A DNA stretch of 62,632 nucleotides from an uncultured Bacteroidales bacterium (GCA_902801425.1 CADCIQ010000014.1:1-62632); one strand, 5' to 3'; numbered from the stretch's first letter, positions 20,026 through 30,586 are shown. The notes: a model not told the origin generated them from the sequence alone. Numbers and translations are program-made.

Positions 20026-21728
20026 GCCTTTTGCTCCTTTTGATAGGTTGCTTAGGCTTCTTCACCTCTTGCTCTGATATTCTCGATACGAAATCTGACA
20101 TGATTGAGTTTGCTGAGGATAACAAGCTTAATTCAACAAGTGATACCCTTTACAGCGTAATGGGTATAGTGCGTGGCATACAGACCATTGCCGACCGAAC
20201 TCTCCTCCTCGGTGATATCCGTAGTGACCAGTTCACCGTGACGGAAGATGCTTCTACCGACCTGAAGAATATAGCATCCTTCCAGTTGGACACAGAGAAC
20301 AAATACAACAAGGTCAGCGATTTCTATGCTGTTATCAATAACTGCAACTATTTCATAGAGAATGCTGATACTGCTCTCTATAAACTCGGTACTCAGGTGT
20401 TCGAGAAGGAGTTTGCCGCAGTAAAGGCATTCCGCGCGTGGACATACCTCCAGTTGGTAAAGAACTATGGAGAGGTGCCTCTCGTTCTCAAGCCAGTTCT
20501 CACAGAGGCTGAGGCAAGTGCAGAGATGAGCAAGTCATATTCTGACATCAATGCTGTCTGCAACTATTTCATTGACGACATCAAGCCATACGTCGATACA
20601 TATCTTCCACAGTATAGCGCCGTAAAAGGTATGGACACGAAGAAATTCTTCATTCCTGTACGAGTGCTTCTTGGTGAGCTTTGTCTATGGTCTGGCCGTT
20701 ATGATGAAGCTGCACATTATCTCTATGACTATCTCACACTGAAGGACAATCCTGTGTATTCTTATTCTGGCCGCTCTCAATTGATAGTTGAGAATAATGA
20801 TTTCTCTAAGATGTCAATCTCATTAGGATACCGTTCCTCTGTTTACTCTTATAGCGGCAGAGAGATTATTAACTTAATTCCTATGGAGGAAAGAACCTTT
20901 GACGGAATAAAATCTGACCTTGCCAATATCTATAGTTCAACTGCATTGAATTTCAATAGATTTCAGGCACGTCCTTCTGAGGCTTATCTGCAACTTTCAA
21001 GAGCACAGGACTATACACTTTATACCGAGGTTTCTTTGACAGAAAAGGATACTGTCATTGCTCCAAAGACAGGACTACCAAAGGACATCTATGCAGGAGA
21101 CCTGCGCTTAGGTTCGATTTATTCTTGGCAAAAATATAATGTTACAGAAACAAGTTTATATGGTCCGGAAATAGCTACTGTTGATAAATTTCTTTATGTA
21201 GATCGATTTATACCTGTGTATCGCGTGCAGCAGGTTTACCTCATGTTTGCAGAGGCACTCAACCGCCTTGGCTACCCTGAATCTGCATTATGCGTGCTGA
21301 AATATGGACTTCGCAATCAGAACATAGAGAAATATGTTTCAGAGAAAGAACGTGAAAGGGCAGGCACTCTCCTTGACTTTGACGATGAAATCTTTGATAA
21401 GGAAATGACAAAGGGCGTACATGCTCGTGGTAGCGGCGATGTGGAATACAATGATGATTACTGCGTTCCACAGCCTACATCAAAGCTTGCTTCTTACGAG
21501 GATACGGTTAATTATCAGATTCCTCTCGTAGAGCAGATGATTATTGATGAGTGCGCTCTTGAGTTTGCATACGAGGGTAAGCGTTTCTACGACCTTATGC
21601 GTATAGCTCTCAGAAGAAACGATCCAGCATATCTTGCCGACGCTGTTGCGAAGCGTAATGGAAAGATAGATGAAACTCTTCGTTCTAAGCTCATGGATAA
21701 GAGAAACTGGTTCTTGCCACTCAGATAA
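19947..21728 (+). CDS. SusD-family surface glycan-binding lipoprotein 2
   Basis: The lipobox FFTSC gives lipid Cys42, unusually far from the start because residues 14-26 (SGSLPTGEGGGRG) come from an inserted repeat arm. SusD features follow: SDILDTKSDMIEFAEDN, TPR-like helices with AFRAWTYLQLVKNYGEVPLV, and the C-terminal signature DECALEFAYEGKRFYDLMR. The 593-aa length is normal. A terminator sits just after the stop codon, closing the first PUL operon. Confidence 0.95.
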   Translation: MKILSKISSCLAPSGSLPTGEGGGRGRLLLLLIGCLGFFTSCSDILDTKSDMIEFAEDNKLNSTSDTLYSVMGIVRGIQTIADRTLLLGDIRSDQFTVTEDASTDLKNIASFQLDTENKYNKVSDFYAVINNCNYFIENADTALYKLGTQVFEKEFAAVKAFRAWTYLQLVKNYGEVPLVLKPVLTEAEASAEMSKSYSDINAVCNYFIDDIKPYVDTYLPQYSAVKGMDTKKFFIPVRVLLGELCLWSGRYDEAAHYLYDYLTLKDNPVYSYSGRSQLIVENNDFSKMSISLGYRSSVYSYSGREIINLIPMEERTFDGIKSDLANIYSSTALNFNRFQARPSEAYLQLSRAQDYTLYTEVSLTEKDTVIAPKTGLPKDIYAGDLRLGSIYSWQKYNVTETSLYGPEIATVDKFLYVDRFIPVYRVQQVYLMFAEALNRLGYPESALCVLKYGLRNQNIEKYVSEKERERAGTLLDFDDEIFDKEMTKGVHARGSGDVEYNDDYCVPQPTSKLASYEDTVNYQIPLVEQMIIDECALEFAYEGKRFYDLMRIALRRNDPAYLADAVAKRNGKIDETLRSKLMDKRNWFLPLR

Positions 21729-21736
21729 AATTATAA

Positions 21737-21772
21737 AATGCGGATTGCTCAAAATAGTAATCCGCATTTTTG
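21737..21772 (+). terminator. Rho-independent terminator after SusD2
   Basis: AAATGCGGATT and AATCCGCATTT form a perfect 11-bp stem with a 12-nt loop, and the stem runs into a T-rich tail. It marks the end of the operon that starts at 4781. Confidence 0.85.
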
Positions 21773-21844
21773 TAGTTAATACAGGCAATAAACTTTAGCC
21801 TTTTTACGTTTTAAAGATTGTATAATACTAAAGGATAATTTATA

Positions 21845-23839
21845 ATGAAAAAATTTGTAACCGTAAATACTATAAAACATCCTTCCCTAAGGGAAGGCTT
21901 GGTTAGGCTTTTCCTTCTTGTGGCCTTGTTTCATGTTGGAATTGCAAACGCAACGGTAAAGCTCCCTCAGCTCTTTCAGTCAGGTATGGTGCTTCAGCGT
22001 AATCAGCTCGTGCCTATCTGGGGAACTGCCGATGCAAACGAGACCGTGAAGATAACCTTCCGTGGTAAGACCTATACCACAACTGCCGCTGCTGACGGAA
22101 AATGGCGCATCGATCTCCCGAATCAGAAGCATGGCGGTCCTTTCGAGATGAAGATCAACGACATCACCCTCACCGATGTGCTTGTAGGCGATGTGTGGAT
22201 TGTATCAGGACAGTCAAATATCGACACTAACATAGAGCGTATATATCCTCGCTATAAGAAGGATCTTGATGCCTATACAAGTGACCAGATTCACGTATTC
22301 CAAGTGCAGACGGATTTCTCCGTAGATCGCAAGAATGATGTCCTCCCAACTGCATGGAAACATGTTAATAAGGAGAACTGCTGGAAATTCTCTGCCGTAG
22401 GCTATTTCCTCGGACAGATGATGCTCAAGCGCACAGGCATTCCACAGGGTATCATTCAGAGCAGTAAGGGTGGTAGTCCTATCCAGTCATGGATTGATAT
22501 TGACTCCCTGAAGCCAACACCTCAGAACCCAATGCCTAACACCTATTACGCAAAGTATCTCCTCTATACAGATAAGGAATACATAGCAGCACAGGCAAAG
22601 GCTAATGCCATAGCCGGAAAGATCTGGACAAAGACAATGGATCAGAATGATCCAGGTCTCAATGTGTTCTCAAAGGCAGATTATGACGACTCTTCATGGA
22701 AGAAGGTAAACCAGTATAACAACCGTGAATGGGCTATGACTCCTGTTGAGGGCTCTCGTCCTTCCACCCTCGGTTCTTTCTGGCTTCGTCAGCATATCAA
22801 GGTGGATGCGGCTCATGCCGGAAAGCCTGCAACTCTCCACATGGGAACTCTCCACGATGTTGACCAGACATACGTAAACGGACAGTTCGTTGGTACTACT
22901 GGCTATCAGTATCCTCCTCGCCGTTACAAGATTCCTGCTGGGCTTCTCAAGGAAGGCGACAACGTGATTGCCGTGCGCGTTATCTGTAAGGGCGGAATGG
23001 CATTCTTCTACAAGAAGAAGCCACACCAGATAGAATTTGATGATGAGACTCTCTCACCTGTCGAAATATCATACGAATGGCTCACAAAGCGTGGTGCCGT
23101 GATGTATGAAGGTCCTCTTGGTGGTAAGCTCGACACAGAGAATCAGGCTTCCATGCTCTATGACGGCATGCTTCATCCTCTCGCTCCTTACGCTTGCTCA
23201 GGCATAGTCTGGTATCAGGGAGAGTCAAACACAGGCACACCTGATGACTATGGTGTTCTCCTGAAGAAACTCACAGGCAACTGGCGCACGCTATGGAAGC
23301 GTCCTGACCTTCCTTTCAATATCGTGCAGCTTGCTAACCACATGGAGCCAAGTGACAAGCCTCAGAACAGTTCCTGGGCAAAGGTTCGTGAGCTTCAGCG
23401 TCAGTTCACCGATAATGATCCATATTCAACCCTTACAGTCAATATAGACCTTGGCGAGGCTTCGGATATTCATCCTCTCAGTAAGCGCGAGCTTACAGAG
23501 CGTATCGTCCTCGGACTTGAGAATAGCGTCTTTGGTAAGAAGAACGTACTTTCCGCAGAGCCTGTAGAGGCGCATCTTGACGGTGGTAAGGTCATCCTCA
23601 CGATGGATCAGCCTCTCGAACCATGCGATAACCTCATGGAGTTTGAGGTTAAGGGTGAGGATGGAAAGTTCCATAACGCACAGGCTTCAACTGACGGCAA
23701 GACCGTTGTCATCACCCCTGCAACAGCCATATCTCAGAGTCCTACTATCCGTTTTGCTTGGAAGGATAACCCGGAGAAGCATAACATGAAGGGTAAGAAC
23801 GGACTCCCTGCCAGTCCGTTTGAGATAGAGGTGAAATAG
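21845..23839 (+). CDS. SASA-type carbohydrate acetylesterase (CE20-like architecture)
   Basis: This secreted SGNH-type esterase probably removes O-acetyl groups from the target polysaccharide. The signal peptide ends near IANA and contains HPSLREGLVR, encoded by a small inverted repeat. An N-terminal beta-sandwich leads to the SGQSN block with nucleophile Ser124. A jelly-roll insertion occupies about 285-400 (FWLRQHIKVDAAHAGKPA ... IPAGLLKEGDNVI). WYQGESNT follows, and the catalytic Asp541/His543 pair lies in DIHPLSK. The inserted jelly-roll resembles the organisation I know for CE20 and sialate O-acetylesterase-like enzymes. With two pectate lyases nearby, acetylated pectin is the likeliest substrate, but sialate or hemicellulose cannot be excluded. 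Confidence 0.88.
   Translation: MKKFVTVNTIKHPSLREGLVRLFLLVALFHVGIANATVKLPQLFQSGMVLQRNQLVPIWGTADANETVKITFRGKTYTTTAAADGKWRIDLPNQKHGGPFEMKINDITLTDVLVGDVWIVSGQSNIDTNIERIYPRYKKDLDAYTSDQIHVFQVQTDFSVDRKNDVLPTAWKHVNKENCWKFSAVGYFLGQMMLKRTGIPQGIIQSSKGGSPIQSWIDIDSLKPTPQNPMPNTYYAKYLLYTDKEYIAAQAKANAIAGKIWTKTMDQNDPGLNVFSKADYDDSSWKKVNQYNNREWAMTPVEGSRPSTLGSFWLRQHIKVDAAHAGKPATLHMGTLHDVDQTYVNGQFVGTTGYQYPPRRYKIPAGLLKEGDNVIAVRVICKGGMAFFYKKKPHQIEFDDETLSPVEISYEWLTKRGAVMYEGPLGGKLDTENQASMLYDGMLHPLAPYACSGIVWYQGESNTGTPDDYGVLLKKLTGNWRTLWKRPDLPFNIVQLANHMEPSDKPQNSSWAKVRELQRQFTDNDPYSTLTVNIDLGEASDIHPLSKRELTERIVLGLENSVFGKKNVLSAEPVEAHLDGGKVILTMDQPLEPCDNLMEFEVKGEDGKFHNAQASTDGKTVVITPATAISQSPTIRFAWKDNPEKHNMKGKNGLPASPFEIEVK
21878..21909. 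repeat. Short inverted repeat within the esterase signal peptide
   Basis: CCTTCCCTAAGGGAAGG is a perfect palindrome core and is in frame as PSLREGL. It is a third type of repeat insertion at a signal-peptide n-region in this window. Confidence 0.65.
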
Positions 23840-24607
23840 TTGAGTTCGACGAATTCCATGGATGCATCTCCGATGCTTGTACTTTACAGAAAATTAATGC
23901 GAAATTAATGTGAAATTATATGTTTTCGCTCTGCGAACCTACATTAATGACCACAAATGACACATTAATGTCGCATTAATTTCTTCTTGTAGTAAGCGGT
24001 TTGTTTTCGTCGTAAATTAACGTAAATTGAACGTGAATTTTCCATAAATTCTTTTCCTTTTATTGAAAATTTACGATAATTTACGCTTAATTCACGGATA
24101 ATTCGTGTAGCCAAGCACAGCGTTATAATTCATCGAACTCACGTTAATTAGTCATTTGTCCCCTACAAACTCCCCTTCTCTCAGCCTTTAGACACTTTGC
24201 CTTTAGTGCTGAGAGAAGGGGATTTCTCTATCCTTTAGGTCTGTTCTTCCTTCTATGCTCTTCCCTTGTTCCTCCGTTCATAATACCATTATAATACCAT
24301 TATATTACCATAATAATACCATAATATTACCATTAACAATGGTATTTTAATGGTAATATAATGGTGATTTAATAGTATTTATATGGGAAGAAGCTGGGAA
24401 TTACAACGGATGAACTCAGAAAGAGTGATCACCTTAACAAATTAGGAATTAGTAATTCATATTTTTCATTTTTCACTTTTCATTTTATAATTTACTATGG
24501 ATTGTTTTCTCTTTGAGACTAAGATTATTTATTGGGGGAGATTGAATAAAATTGTGAGAATTAACTTTGTTTAACCTAAAAAAAACGATATTAATACAAA
24601 AAAAAAG
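23840..24607. repeat. Gene-free block of stacked inverted repeats
   Basis: No gene is visible in this stretch. It holds a 22-bp inverted pair (23891-23912 with 23961-23982, 21/22 matching) built on AAATTAATGCGA. A palindromic element at 24011-24150, built on CGTAAATTAACGTAAATT, has an inverted copy at 62512-62632. A perfect 14-bp stem CCCCTTCTCTCAGC lies at 24172-24185/24208-24221. A region rich in ATTATAATACCAT (24281-24386) has a second copy at 57721-57808. The stem at 24172 could be a terminator for the esterase gene, but it lacks a T tract. Confidence 0.8.
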
Positions 24608-24615
24608 TAATTTTG
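24608..24615 (+). promoter_or_regulatory. -7 element upstream of SusC3
   Basis: TAATTTTG followed by CAAACAAA matches TAnnTTTG and is shared with the SusC4 promoter (32018-32025). It leaves a leader of about 175 nt containing ATTAAGAGATTAAG-type and ACCTTTGAC-type short repeats. Confidence 0.55.
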
Positions 24616-24793
24616 CAAACAAAGTTAAGAGATTAAGGGATTAAAAGAGATGAAGAGATTAAAAGAATAAAAAATTAACCTATTTTCAAACATTTGCTTT
24701 TGACCTTTGACTTTCGACCTTAGATCTTTAACCTTAGAGGTATATCTTGTTAATCGTAAATCATTAATTCAATAACTAACAAACAGGAAATCT

Positions 24794-27700
24794 ATGTCTG
24801 AGAAAATCAAAAACGCGCGCTGTGCGCTCGTTGTATTGCTGCTATTCTTTTGCGCGGTGGTACAAGCGCAGACTGTAAGCGGAAACGTGAAGGATGCTCT
24901 TGGTGATGGTGTCATCGGAGCTACCGTCATGGAACAGGGTACTAAGAATGGTACCGTGACCGATATGGACGGTAATTTTACGATCAAGCTACAGGGCAAG
25001 AGTCATAAGCTGGTGCTGTCATACGTTGGTATGAAGACCAAGACGGTGGACGTGTCTGGCAAGTCATCAATCAACATTGTGCTTGAGGATGATGCCAATA
25101 CACTTAACGACCTCGTTGTTGTAGGTTACGGTACTGTGAAGAAGAACGACCTTACAGGTTCAGTTTCTTCCGTCGGTACAGAACAACTTAACGCCAAGGG
25201 TGCCCCTTCTGTAATGGAGAACCTTCAGGGTATGACTCCGGGTGTGAGCATTACTCCAAGTTCTGGTCGTGTGGGCGATGGATTCAGCGTTGAGATCCGT
25301 GGTAAGTCATCAATCAATTCTGACACTACTCCACTTTTCGTGGTTGATGGTGTGATGTGTGATGACATCAACTGGCTCAACCCACAGGATATTGAGCGTA
25401 TTGACGTGCTGAAGGATGCTTCTTCAACAGCTATCTATGGTTCACGCGCTACAGCAGGTGTCGTTATGGTTACTACCAAGGGCGGTCTGAACGTGAAGAA
25501 GGCGGAAAAGGCTACTATCTCATACGATGGTTATTATGGTTGGACAAAGACGACACGTATGCCAGAGTTCATGAGCGGTGAGCAGTTCTACAACTACCGT
25601 TTCCTGAAATTCCTCCTGCCTTCAATTTCCAATCCTTCTGCTCAGGCTAATCCAGCAGCTCCTACTTACGGAATTCAGGATGCAGCCATGCTGGGTCAGT
25701 GTCTTCTCCAGATAAATTCTGCCGACGCAAGCTCTCCTTTCATCATGAAGCAGATGCTTGCATCAGGCAACACATACGACTGGCCAAGCCTCATGACACG
25801 CACAGGCGAGCAGCAGAACCACTTCCTTGCCGTGAAGGGTTCTTCTGATAAGATTAACTATCACGTTGGTCTCGGTTATAACAGCGAGAAGGGCATATAT
25901 CAGAATGATGACCAGAGCCGTATCAATTTCAAGGGTAGCCTTGATGCAAAGGTGAACGATATCGTAAGCTTGGGCTTCAACGTGAACATGGCTCATATTG
26001 ATAACAGCTATGCCGACAATACTGCCGTGCAGCATGCCTATCGTATGAACCCTTACATGACTCCTTACGATGCTAACGGCAACATTATTATGAAGCCAGG
26101 TAACAAGGAAACACTTGGTACGGACAATAACCAGTTCTCTGACCAGATCAGTCCGTTGCAGTATATGCAGAACTCAACCAGCAAACGCGAGACTTGGCGT
26201 ATGCTCGGCAATATTTACCTGCAACTTGACTTCATGAAAGGTCTTAACTTCAAGACAACCTTCTCGCCAAACTATACATACTATCGTGATGGTTACTATG
26301 AAGGTTATGAGGATCCACTACATCCGGATTATACCTATGCAGGTTCTGACTACCAAATCAGTGACGATACAAAGACATGGTCAACAGCCCAATATGCCAC
26401 AAACCGTGATTTCTCATGGACATGGGACAATGTTGTAAACTGGAACAAGAGTTTCAACAAGATTCACAATGTTGGTTTGATGGGATTGTTCTCTATGCAG
26501 AAGGAGAACGTAGAGGAATCTTTATGGACTGGTACAAATACACAGCTTATCGGTTCTGACTGGTGGGCTATGGAGAACACCAAGTTCAATGCAGACAATT
26601 CCAAAACCCACTATAAGGAGATGAGTATGCTCTCATACGCTCTTCGTGCTAACTATGGCTTCATGGATCGCTATCTCCTTACGGCTACAATACGTTGGGA
26701 TGGTTCTTCTAAGTTTGCCGAGGGGCATAAGTGGGGTGCCTTCCCTTCATTCGCTGCTGCATGGCGCGTAACAGAGGAGGAGTTCATGAAGAAAATAGAA
26801 TGGCTTGACAACCTCAAGGTTCGTGTGGCTTATGGTGTGACTGGTAACTGTTCGGGCATAGATTGGTTTGCCACTCAGACAGCTCCTAATCGCGGATCAA
26901 GCTATGCTCTCGGAGGTGTATATGGTAATGGATATACCACCTCTATCGTTGATAAGGACCTTCAGTGGGAAACTTCTCACGAATTTAACTTTGGTATTGA
27001 CTTTGCAGTCCTGAAGAATCGCCTTTCTGGTGCTATTGATTTTTATACTAAGAAGTCATACGATCTTCTCTATGCTGTTCGTCTTCCTCTTGAGGCAGGC
27101 TTAGACTCAGATGGTAAGCCTATAAAACTCACGACAAATATCGGTTCTGTACGCAATACAGGTATTGAGGCTTCTCTTACTGGTGTGATTGTTGACAATA
27201 AGGACTGGAACGTATCAGTTACGGCTAACATAGCACACAACAAGAATGAGGTGCTTGAGATCAACGGCGAGGGTGATCGTGTGGTAAACGGCGTAACAAA
27301 CTCACTCTTTTTGGGAAGTGGCGTAAATGTGATTTGGGGTTATGTTCAGGATGGCATAGTGTCAGACCAGATGATAACCGTGCCTAATACTCAGATTGCA
27401 CGTGACAAGGGCTTTACTCCAGGTCAGCAGGTTAAGTCTTCTGACTATTACTATGCTACATACGGTTGGCTTGAGGGACAGCCTATCATCCGTGACATAA
27501 ATGGTGATGGCAAATTGGATCCAGACAATGACCGTGGTTTCTATTCTGCTGATCCTAAGTTCACAGGCTCTATCTCTACCAGCGTCTCTTACAAGAACTG
27601 GGATTTCTCAGCCTCTCTCTATGCTAAGGTTGGTCAGTATGCATATTCTAACTTGTATGGTGAGTATATCAACTGGGCTGACCGTGGTCGTCAGAAGCTC

Positions 27701-28111
27701 AATGTTGACTACTATATTCCTGCTGGTACGCTGATTGACTGCGATGGTATCAATGCCGATGGAACTTACGTAAATCCTAAGTATCAGGAGACTACACACT
27801 ATGGCGAGTATCCTTTCCCTAACAACGGAAACTCAAACGGTGTGGGTAATGCCAAGGCAAACTGGGATGAGGCAAAGTGTATAACAAAGACATCATTTGC
27901 CAAGATCAAGAACATCACTCTCGGCTATACATTCCCTAAGGAGTGGCTCAAGCCAGTTGGTTGTTCACACCTCCGTCTCTACTTCACCGTTACTAACCCG
28001 TTCGTATTCACCAACTACAAGGGCTTCGACCCAGAGTGGGCAAGTGCCAGTCTGAAGAAGGATGGTCCAAGCACAATTACTTATCAGATTGGTGCAAGTG
28101 TTAAGTTCTAA
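24794..28111 (+). CDS. SusC-family TonB-dependent transporter 3
   Basis: This 1105-aa transporter has a signal peptide ending near VQAQ, a carboxypeptidase-regulatory-like domain (TVSGNVKDALGDGVIGAT), the VVVGYGTVKKNDLTGSV segment, a plug with PLFVVDGVMCDD and IDVLKDASSTAIYGSRA, and a barrel ending in SVKF. Its first 85 or so residues and its upstream promoter sequence are closely similar to SusC4, suggesting the two transporter operons arose by duplication. SusD3 follows after 22 nt. Confidence 0.96.
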   Translation: MSEKIKNARCALVVLLLFFCAVVQAQTVSGNVKDALGDGVIGATVMEQGTKNGTVTDMDGNFTIKLQGKSHKLVLSYVGMKTKTVDVSGKSSINIVLEDDANTLNDLVVVGYGTVKKNDLTGSVSSVGTEQLNAKGAPSVMENLQGMTPGVSITPSSGRVGDGFSVEIRGKSSINSDTTPLFVVDGVMCDDINWLNPQDIERIDVLKDASSTAIYGSRATAGVVMVTTKGGLNVKKAEKATISYDGYYGWTKTTRMPEFMSGEQFYNYRFLKFLLPSISNPSAQANPAAPTYGIQDAAMLGQCLLQINSADASSPFIMKQMLASGNTYDWPSLMTRTGEQQNHFLAVKGSSDKINYHVGLGYNSEKGIYQNDDQSRINFKGSLDAKVNDIVSLGFNVNMAHIDNSYADNTAVQHAYRMNPYMTPYDANGNIIMKPGNKETLGTDNNQFSDQISPLQYMQNSTSKRETWRMLGNIYLQLDFMKGLNFKTTFSPNYTYYRDGYYEGYEDPLHPDYTYAGSDYQISDDTKTWSTAQYATNRDFSWTWDNVVNWNKSFNKIHNVGLMGLFSMQKENVEESLWTGTNTQLIGSDWWAMENTKFNADNSKTHYKEMSMLSYALRANYGFMDRYLLTATIRWDGSSKFAEGHKWGAFPSFAAAWRVTEEEFMKKIEWLDNLKVRVAYGVTGNCSGIDWFATQTAPNRGSSYALGGVYGNGYTTSIVDKDLQWETSHEFNFGIDFAVLKNRLSGAIDFYTKKSYDLLYAVRLPLEAGLDSDGKPIKLTTNIGSVRNTGIEASLTGVIVDNKDWNVSVTANIAHNKNEVLEINGEGDRVVNGVTNSLFLGSGVNVIWGYVQDGIVSDQMITVPNTQIARDKGFTPGQQVKSSDYYYATYGWLEGQPIIRDINGDGKLDPDNDRGFYSADPKFTGSISTSVSYKNWDFSASLYAKVGQYAYSNLYGEYINWADRGRQKLNVDYYIPAGTLIDCDGINADGTYVNPKYQETTHYGEYPFPNNGNSNGVGNAKANWDEAKCITKTSFAKIKNITLGYTFPKEWLKPVGCSHLRLYFTVTNPFVFTNYKGFDPEWASASLKKDGPSTITYQIGASVKF

Positions 28112-28133
28112 AAATCTAAAACATCAGGAAGAA

Positions 28134-29939
28134 ATGAAAAAGATAATATATATTTCGGCTATTGCTGCTATGGCGGTTGGTACGGCTTTGACAAGCTGTA
28201 GCGACTTCCTTGAGGCAGATAATAAGAGTGCCGGCGGTCAGACTGCGGAAAAGTTCTTCTCTTCAAAGCCAGAGACAATGCTTTATTCTGCATTCGCAAC
28301 ATTGCAGCCTATTGCCGATCAGGAGGATATCTATAATCAGGGTACTGATCTTTACATGAATACCCGTGGTATGAGTGACGGTGATTTTGGTCAGTACAAC
28401 CTCTCTACCGACAATAGTGTCATAGAGAATATGTATGTAAACTGCTATGGTCTCATCAACTATGCAAATGGTGTGTTGAAATATGTTTCTGCAACATCTA
28501 CGGAGGCATACGAGGCTCGTTTCCTTCGTGCATACGGCTATTATTTGCTGACACAGCATTTCGGCGCTGTACCTTTCGTTACTGAATACATTGATAATGC
28601 CTCTCGTAACTATCCGCGTGTGCCGCTTGAGACTATCTATCCTGCTCTTATCTCAGACCTGACGGAGCTTTACAATAGTTCTTCGCTTGATGCTCAGTCA
28701 AAGCATGACGGTCATGTCAGCAAGCAGGCTGTGGCTGCTCTTCTTGCAAAGATAAACCTTGCTGCCGGCTGGGATCTGAACACCTCATTGTCTGATGCCC
28801 AGAAAGGTACATATAGCATTTCTGGCACAAACTATTTCTCAGAAGCTGCTTCTTGGGCAGACAAGGCAGTATCAGGTATTAACCTTTACGACAATTTCAA
28901 TGATAAGTGGCTTCCTGCAAATGAGGTTGAAAATCAGGAGGAAATCTGGTCAGTAAAATATGAGCGTAACGGCTATCCTGGAGATGCCTCAACTGGGGGT
29001 AACAGCCGTATGTTCACCTACGGAGGCTATTATACTGGTGAAGCTACTACTAACCTCAAGTATGTAAACTCACAGCTCCAGCAGTCGGAGAAGAGCATGA
29101 AACTCTTTGAGAAGGGCGATACCCGATATGAGGGTACTTTCATGACTACATGCTTCTGTGGTAACGAATGGGAGAATGGATATATTTCTTACTATACTGG
29201 TGCATCTTTGGAGAGCGACCATAAAGTAGCAGAGCTCTGGTTTCCTTACTATACTGACGAGGCAATTGCAGACTCTATCATTGAAGCTCACAAATCTCAG
29301 TTTGAAGGTATCAATGCTAATGCAACGGTTACTTTCCGTGGTGCCATCCTCAAGCCAGAAGGAGTTGTGGTTTATACCGTATCAAATGGAGTCGTGAAGA
29401 AAACAAATGCAGAACTCTCTGCATTCAACACCCAGACTGTCAACGGTGTGTGTGTAAAGAAGTTTGATGACCCTACGGCTGCATACGCAAACAGAAATGC
29501 AAGCTATCGTGACATAGTTATCTTCCATGCTACGGATCTGATACTTACGGCAGCAGAGGCTAACCTTATGGCAGGTAACACTTCCGGATATTGGACAAAT
29601 ATCAATAAGATTCGTAACCGTGCAGGTCTTGCCACTATTCAGTCAATTAGCGAATATGATCCACAATATACTGTGACATCTACATTCGGCAATACCACGG
29701 AGCTTGACCTTCTCCTTGATGAGCGTGCTCGTGAGCTTTATGCAGAGCATTCACGTTGGGAGGATCTTCGTCGTACAAAGCAGTTGGTTCGTTACAACCT
29801 TGCATTCAACCGCAATGTGAATACTGTTGCTGATATGTCAAGCCCAAGTGGTGAGATTCGCTGGTATCGTCCTATTCCTCAGAATGAGATTCAGAACAAT
29901 ACCGCTATGACGCAAGCAGATCAGAACCCTGGATATTAA
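28134..29939 (+). CDS. SusD-family surface glycan-binding lipoprotein 3
   Basis: I start at ATG 28134 because MKKIIYISAIAAMAVG then TALTSC is a normal lipoprotein signal with lipid Cys22; the longer open frame back to 28062 overlaps the SusC3 end. The mature protein begins SDFLEADNKSAGGQT, has SusD helices (EARFLRAYGYYLLTQHFGAV), and ends with LLLDERARELYAEHSRWEDL and the SusD-like tail of polar residues. The length is 601 aa. It forms the outer lid of SusC3. Confidence 0.95.
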   Translation: MKKIIYISAIAAMAVGTALTSCSDFLEADNKSAGGQTAEKFFSSKPETMLYSAFATLQPIADQEDIYNQGTDLYMNTRGMSDGDFGQYNLSTDNSVIENMYVNCYGLINYANGVLKYVSATSTEAYEARFLRAYGYYLLTQHFGAVPFVTEYIDNASRNYPRVPLETIYPALISDLTELYNSSSLDAQSKHDGHVSKQAVAALLAKINLAAGWDLNTSLSDAQKGTYSISGTNYFSEAASWADKAVSGINLYDNFNDKWLPANEVENQEEIWSVKYERNGYPGDASTGGNSRMFTYGGYYTGEATTNLKYVNSQLQQSEKSMKLFEKGDTRYEGTFMTTCFCGNEWENGYISYYTGASLESDHKVAELWFPYYTDEAIADSIIEAHKSQFEGINANATVTFRGAILKPEGVVVYTVSNGVVKKTNAELSAFNTQTVNGVCVKKFDDPTAAYANRNASYRDIVIFHATDLILTAAEANLMAGNTSGYWTNINKIRNRAGLATIQSISEYDPQYTVTSTFGNTTELDLLLDERARELYAEHSRWEDLRRTKQLVRYNLAFNRNVNTVADMSSPSGEIRWYRPIPQNEIQNNTAMTQADQNPGY

Positions 29940-29960
29940 TAGTTCAACTATCGCAGAGCT

Positions 29961-30096
29961 TAGGTTGAGGGTTTGAAGGTTTATGGGTTTTAGGTTATCA
30001 GGTCGGAAGAGATTCGGAAATTAATTTTTCAATTTTCTTTTTGCAAAAGACCTTATGGCCTACAGCCTCAAAACCTTATAACCCATGAATCTGATC
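29961..30096. repeat. Inverted repeat of GGTTTT/AAAACC type
   Basis: The left half has GGTTTATGGGTTTTAGGTTA and the right half AAAACCTTATAACCCAT. A relative with the same wording lies at 57437-57525. It sits between SusD3 and the small lipoprotein. Confidence 0.65.
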
Positions 30097-30121
30097 TTGC
30101 GAAAATTCAAAAAAAATAGCA

Positions 30122-30586
30122 ATGAAAAAGATATTATATTCCTTGTTTGCCTTAATGGCAATGTGCACCTTTGTCACATCATGTGGTGATGATGACATTG
30201 ACTGGAATCGTGGCACTCACTCAAGTCTTCCTGAGGGTACGGCCGCAGGTACCTATACGGGTACATGGGAGGTATTCAATACTGACGGAGTGACAAGCGA
30301 GGGCACATTCGACGGTTCGGTTACTATTGCTGCTGGTTCTTCTTCATATACGGTCAATGTTACGACTGTTTGTGCTTCAGCTGTAGCTGCATCAGGCGAG
30401 ACTACTGCTAACATAGCATGGAGCAATAACGATCTGAAGCTTTTCAGCACCGTTAAGAACGGCTCTCTTGAGACAATGATCAATGGCGAGATTAATTCTG
30501 GTGCATTGAATCTAAAGTTCTCAAAGAGCGTAAGATCAGGTAGAACCACAGTTACAAAATTCTATCAGTTCAAGGGTAAGAAGTGA
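30122..30586 (+). CDS. Small lipoprotein of unknown function at the end of the SusCD3 operon
   Basis: The 154-aa protein has lipid Cys21 (FVTSC) followed by an acidic GDDDID, the usual surface-export pattern. The rest is a small beta-rich domain (GTYTGTWEVFNTDG ... FYQFKGKK), suggestive of a calycin-like or other beta-barrel fold, though I do not recognise a family. Its position after SusD3 and before a strong terminator suggests an accessory surface glycan-binding role. That is inference only. Confidence 0.8.
   Translation: MKKILYSLFALMAMCTFVTSCGDDDIDWNRGTHSSLPEGTAAGTYTGTWEVFNTDGVTSEGTFDGSVTIAAGSSSYTVNVTTVCASAVAASGETTANIAWSNNDLKLFSTVKNGSLETMINGEINSGALNLKFSKSVRSGRTTVTKFYQFKGKK

Noticed and set aside
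24281-24386. Possible CRISPR array from repeated TACCATTA units
   Set aside because: Units are short, adjacent and without unique spacers, and no cas gene is present; it is a simple repeat with an inverted half.
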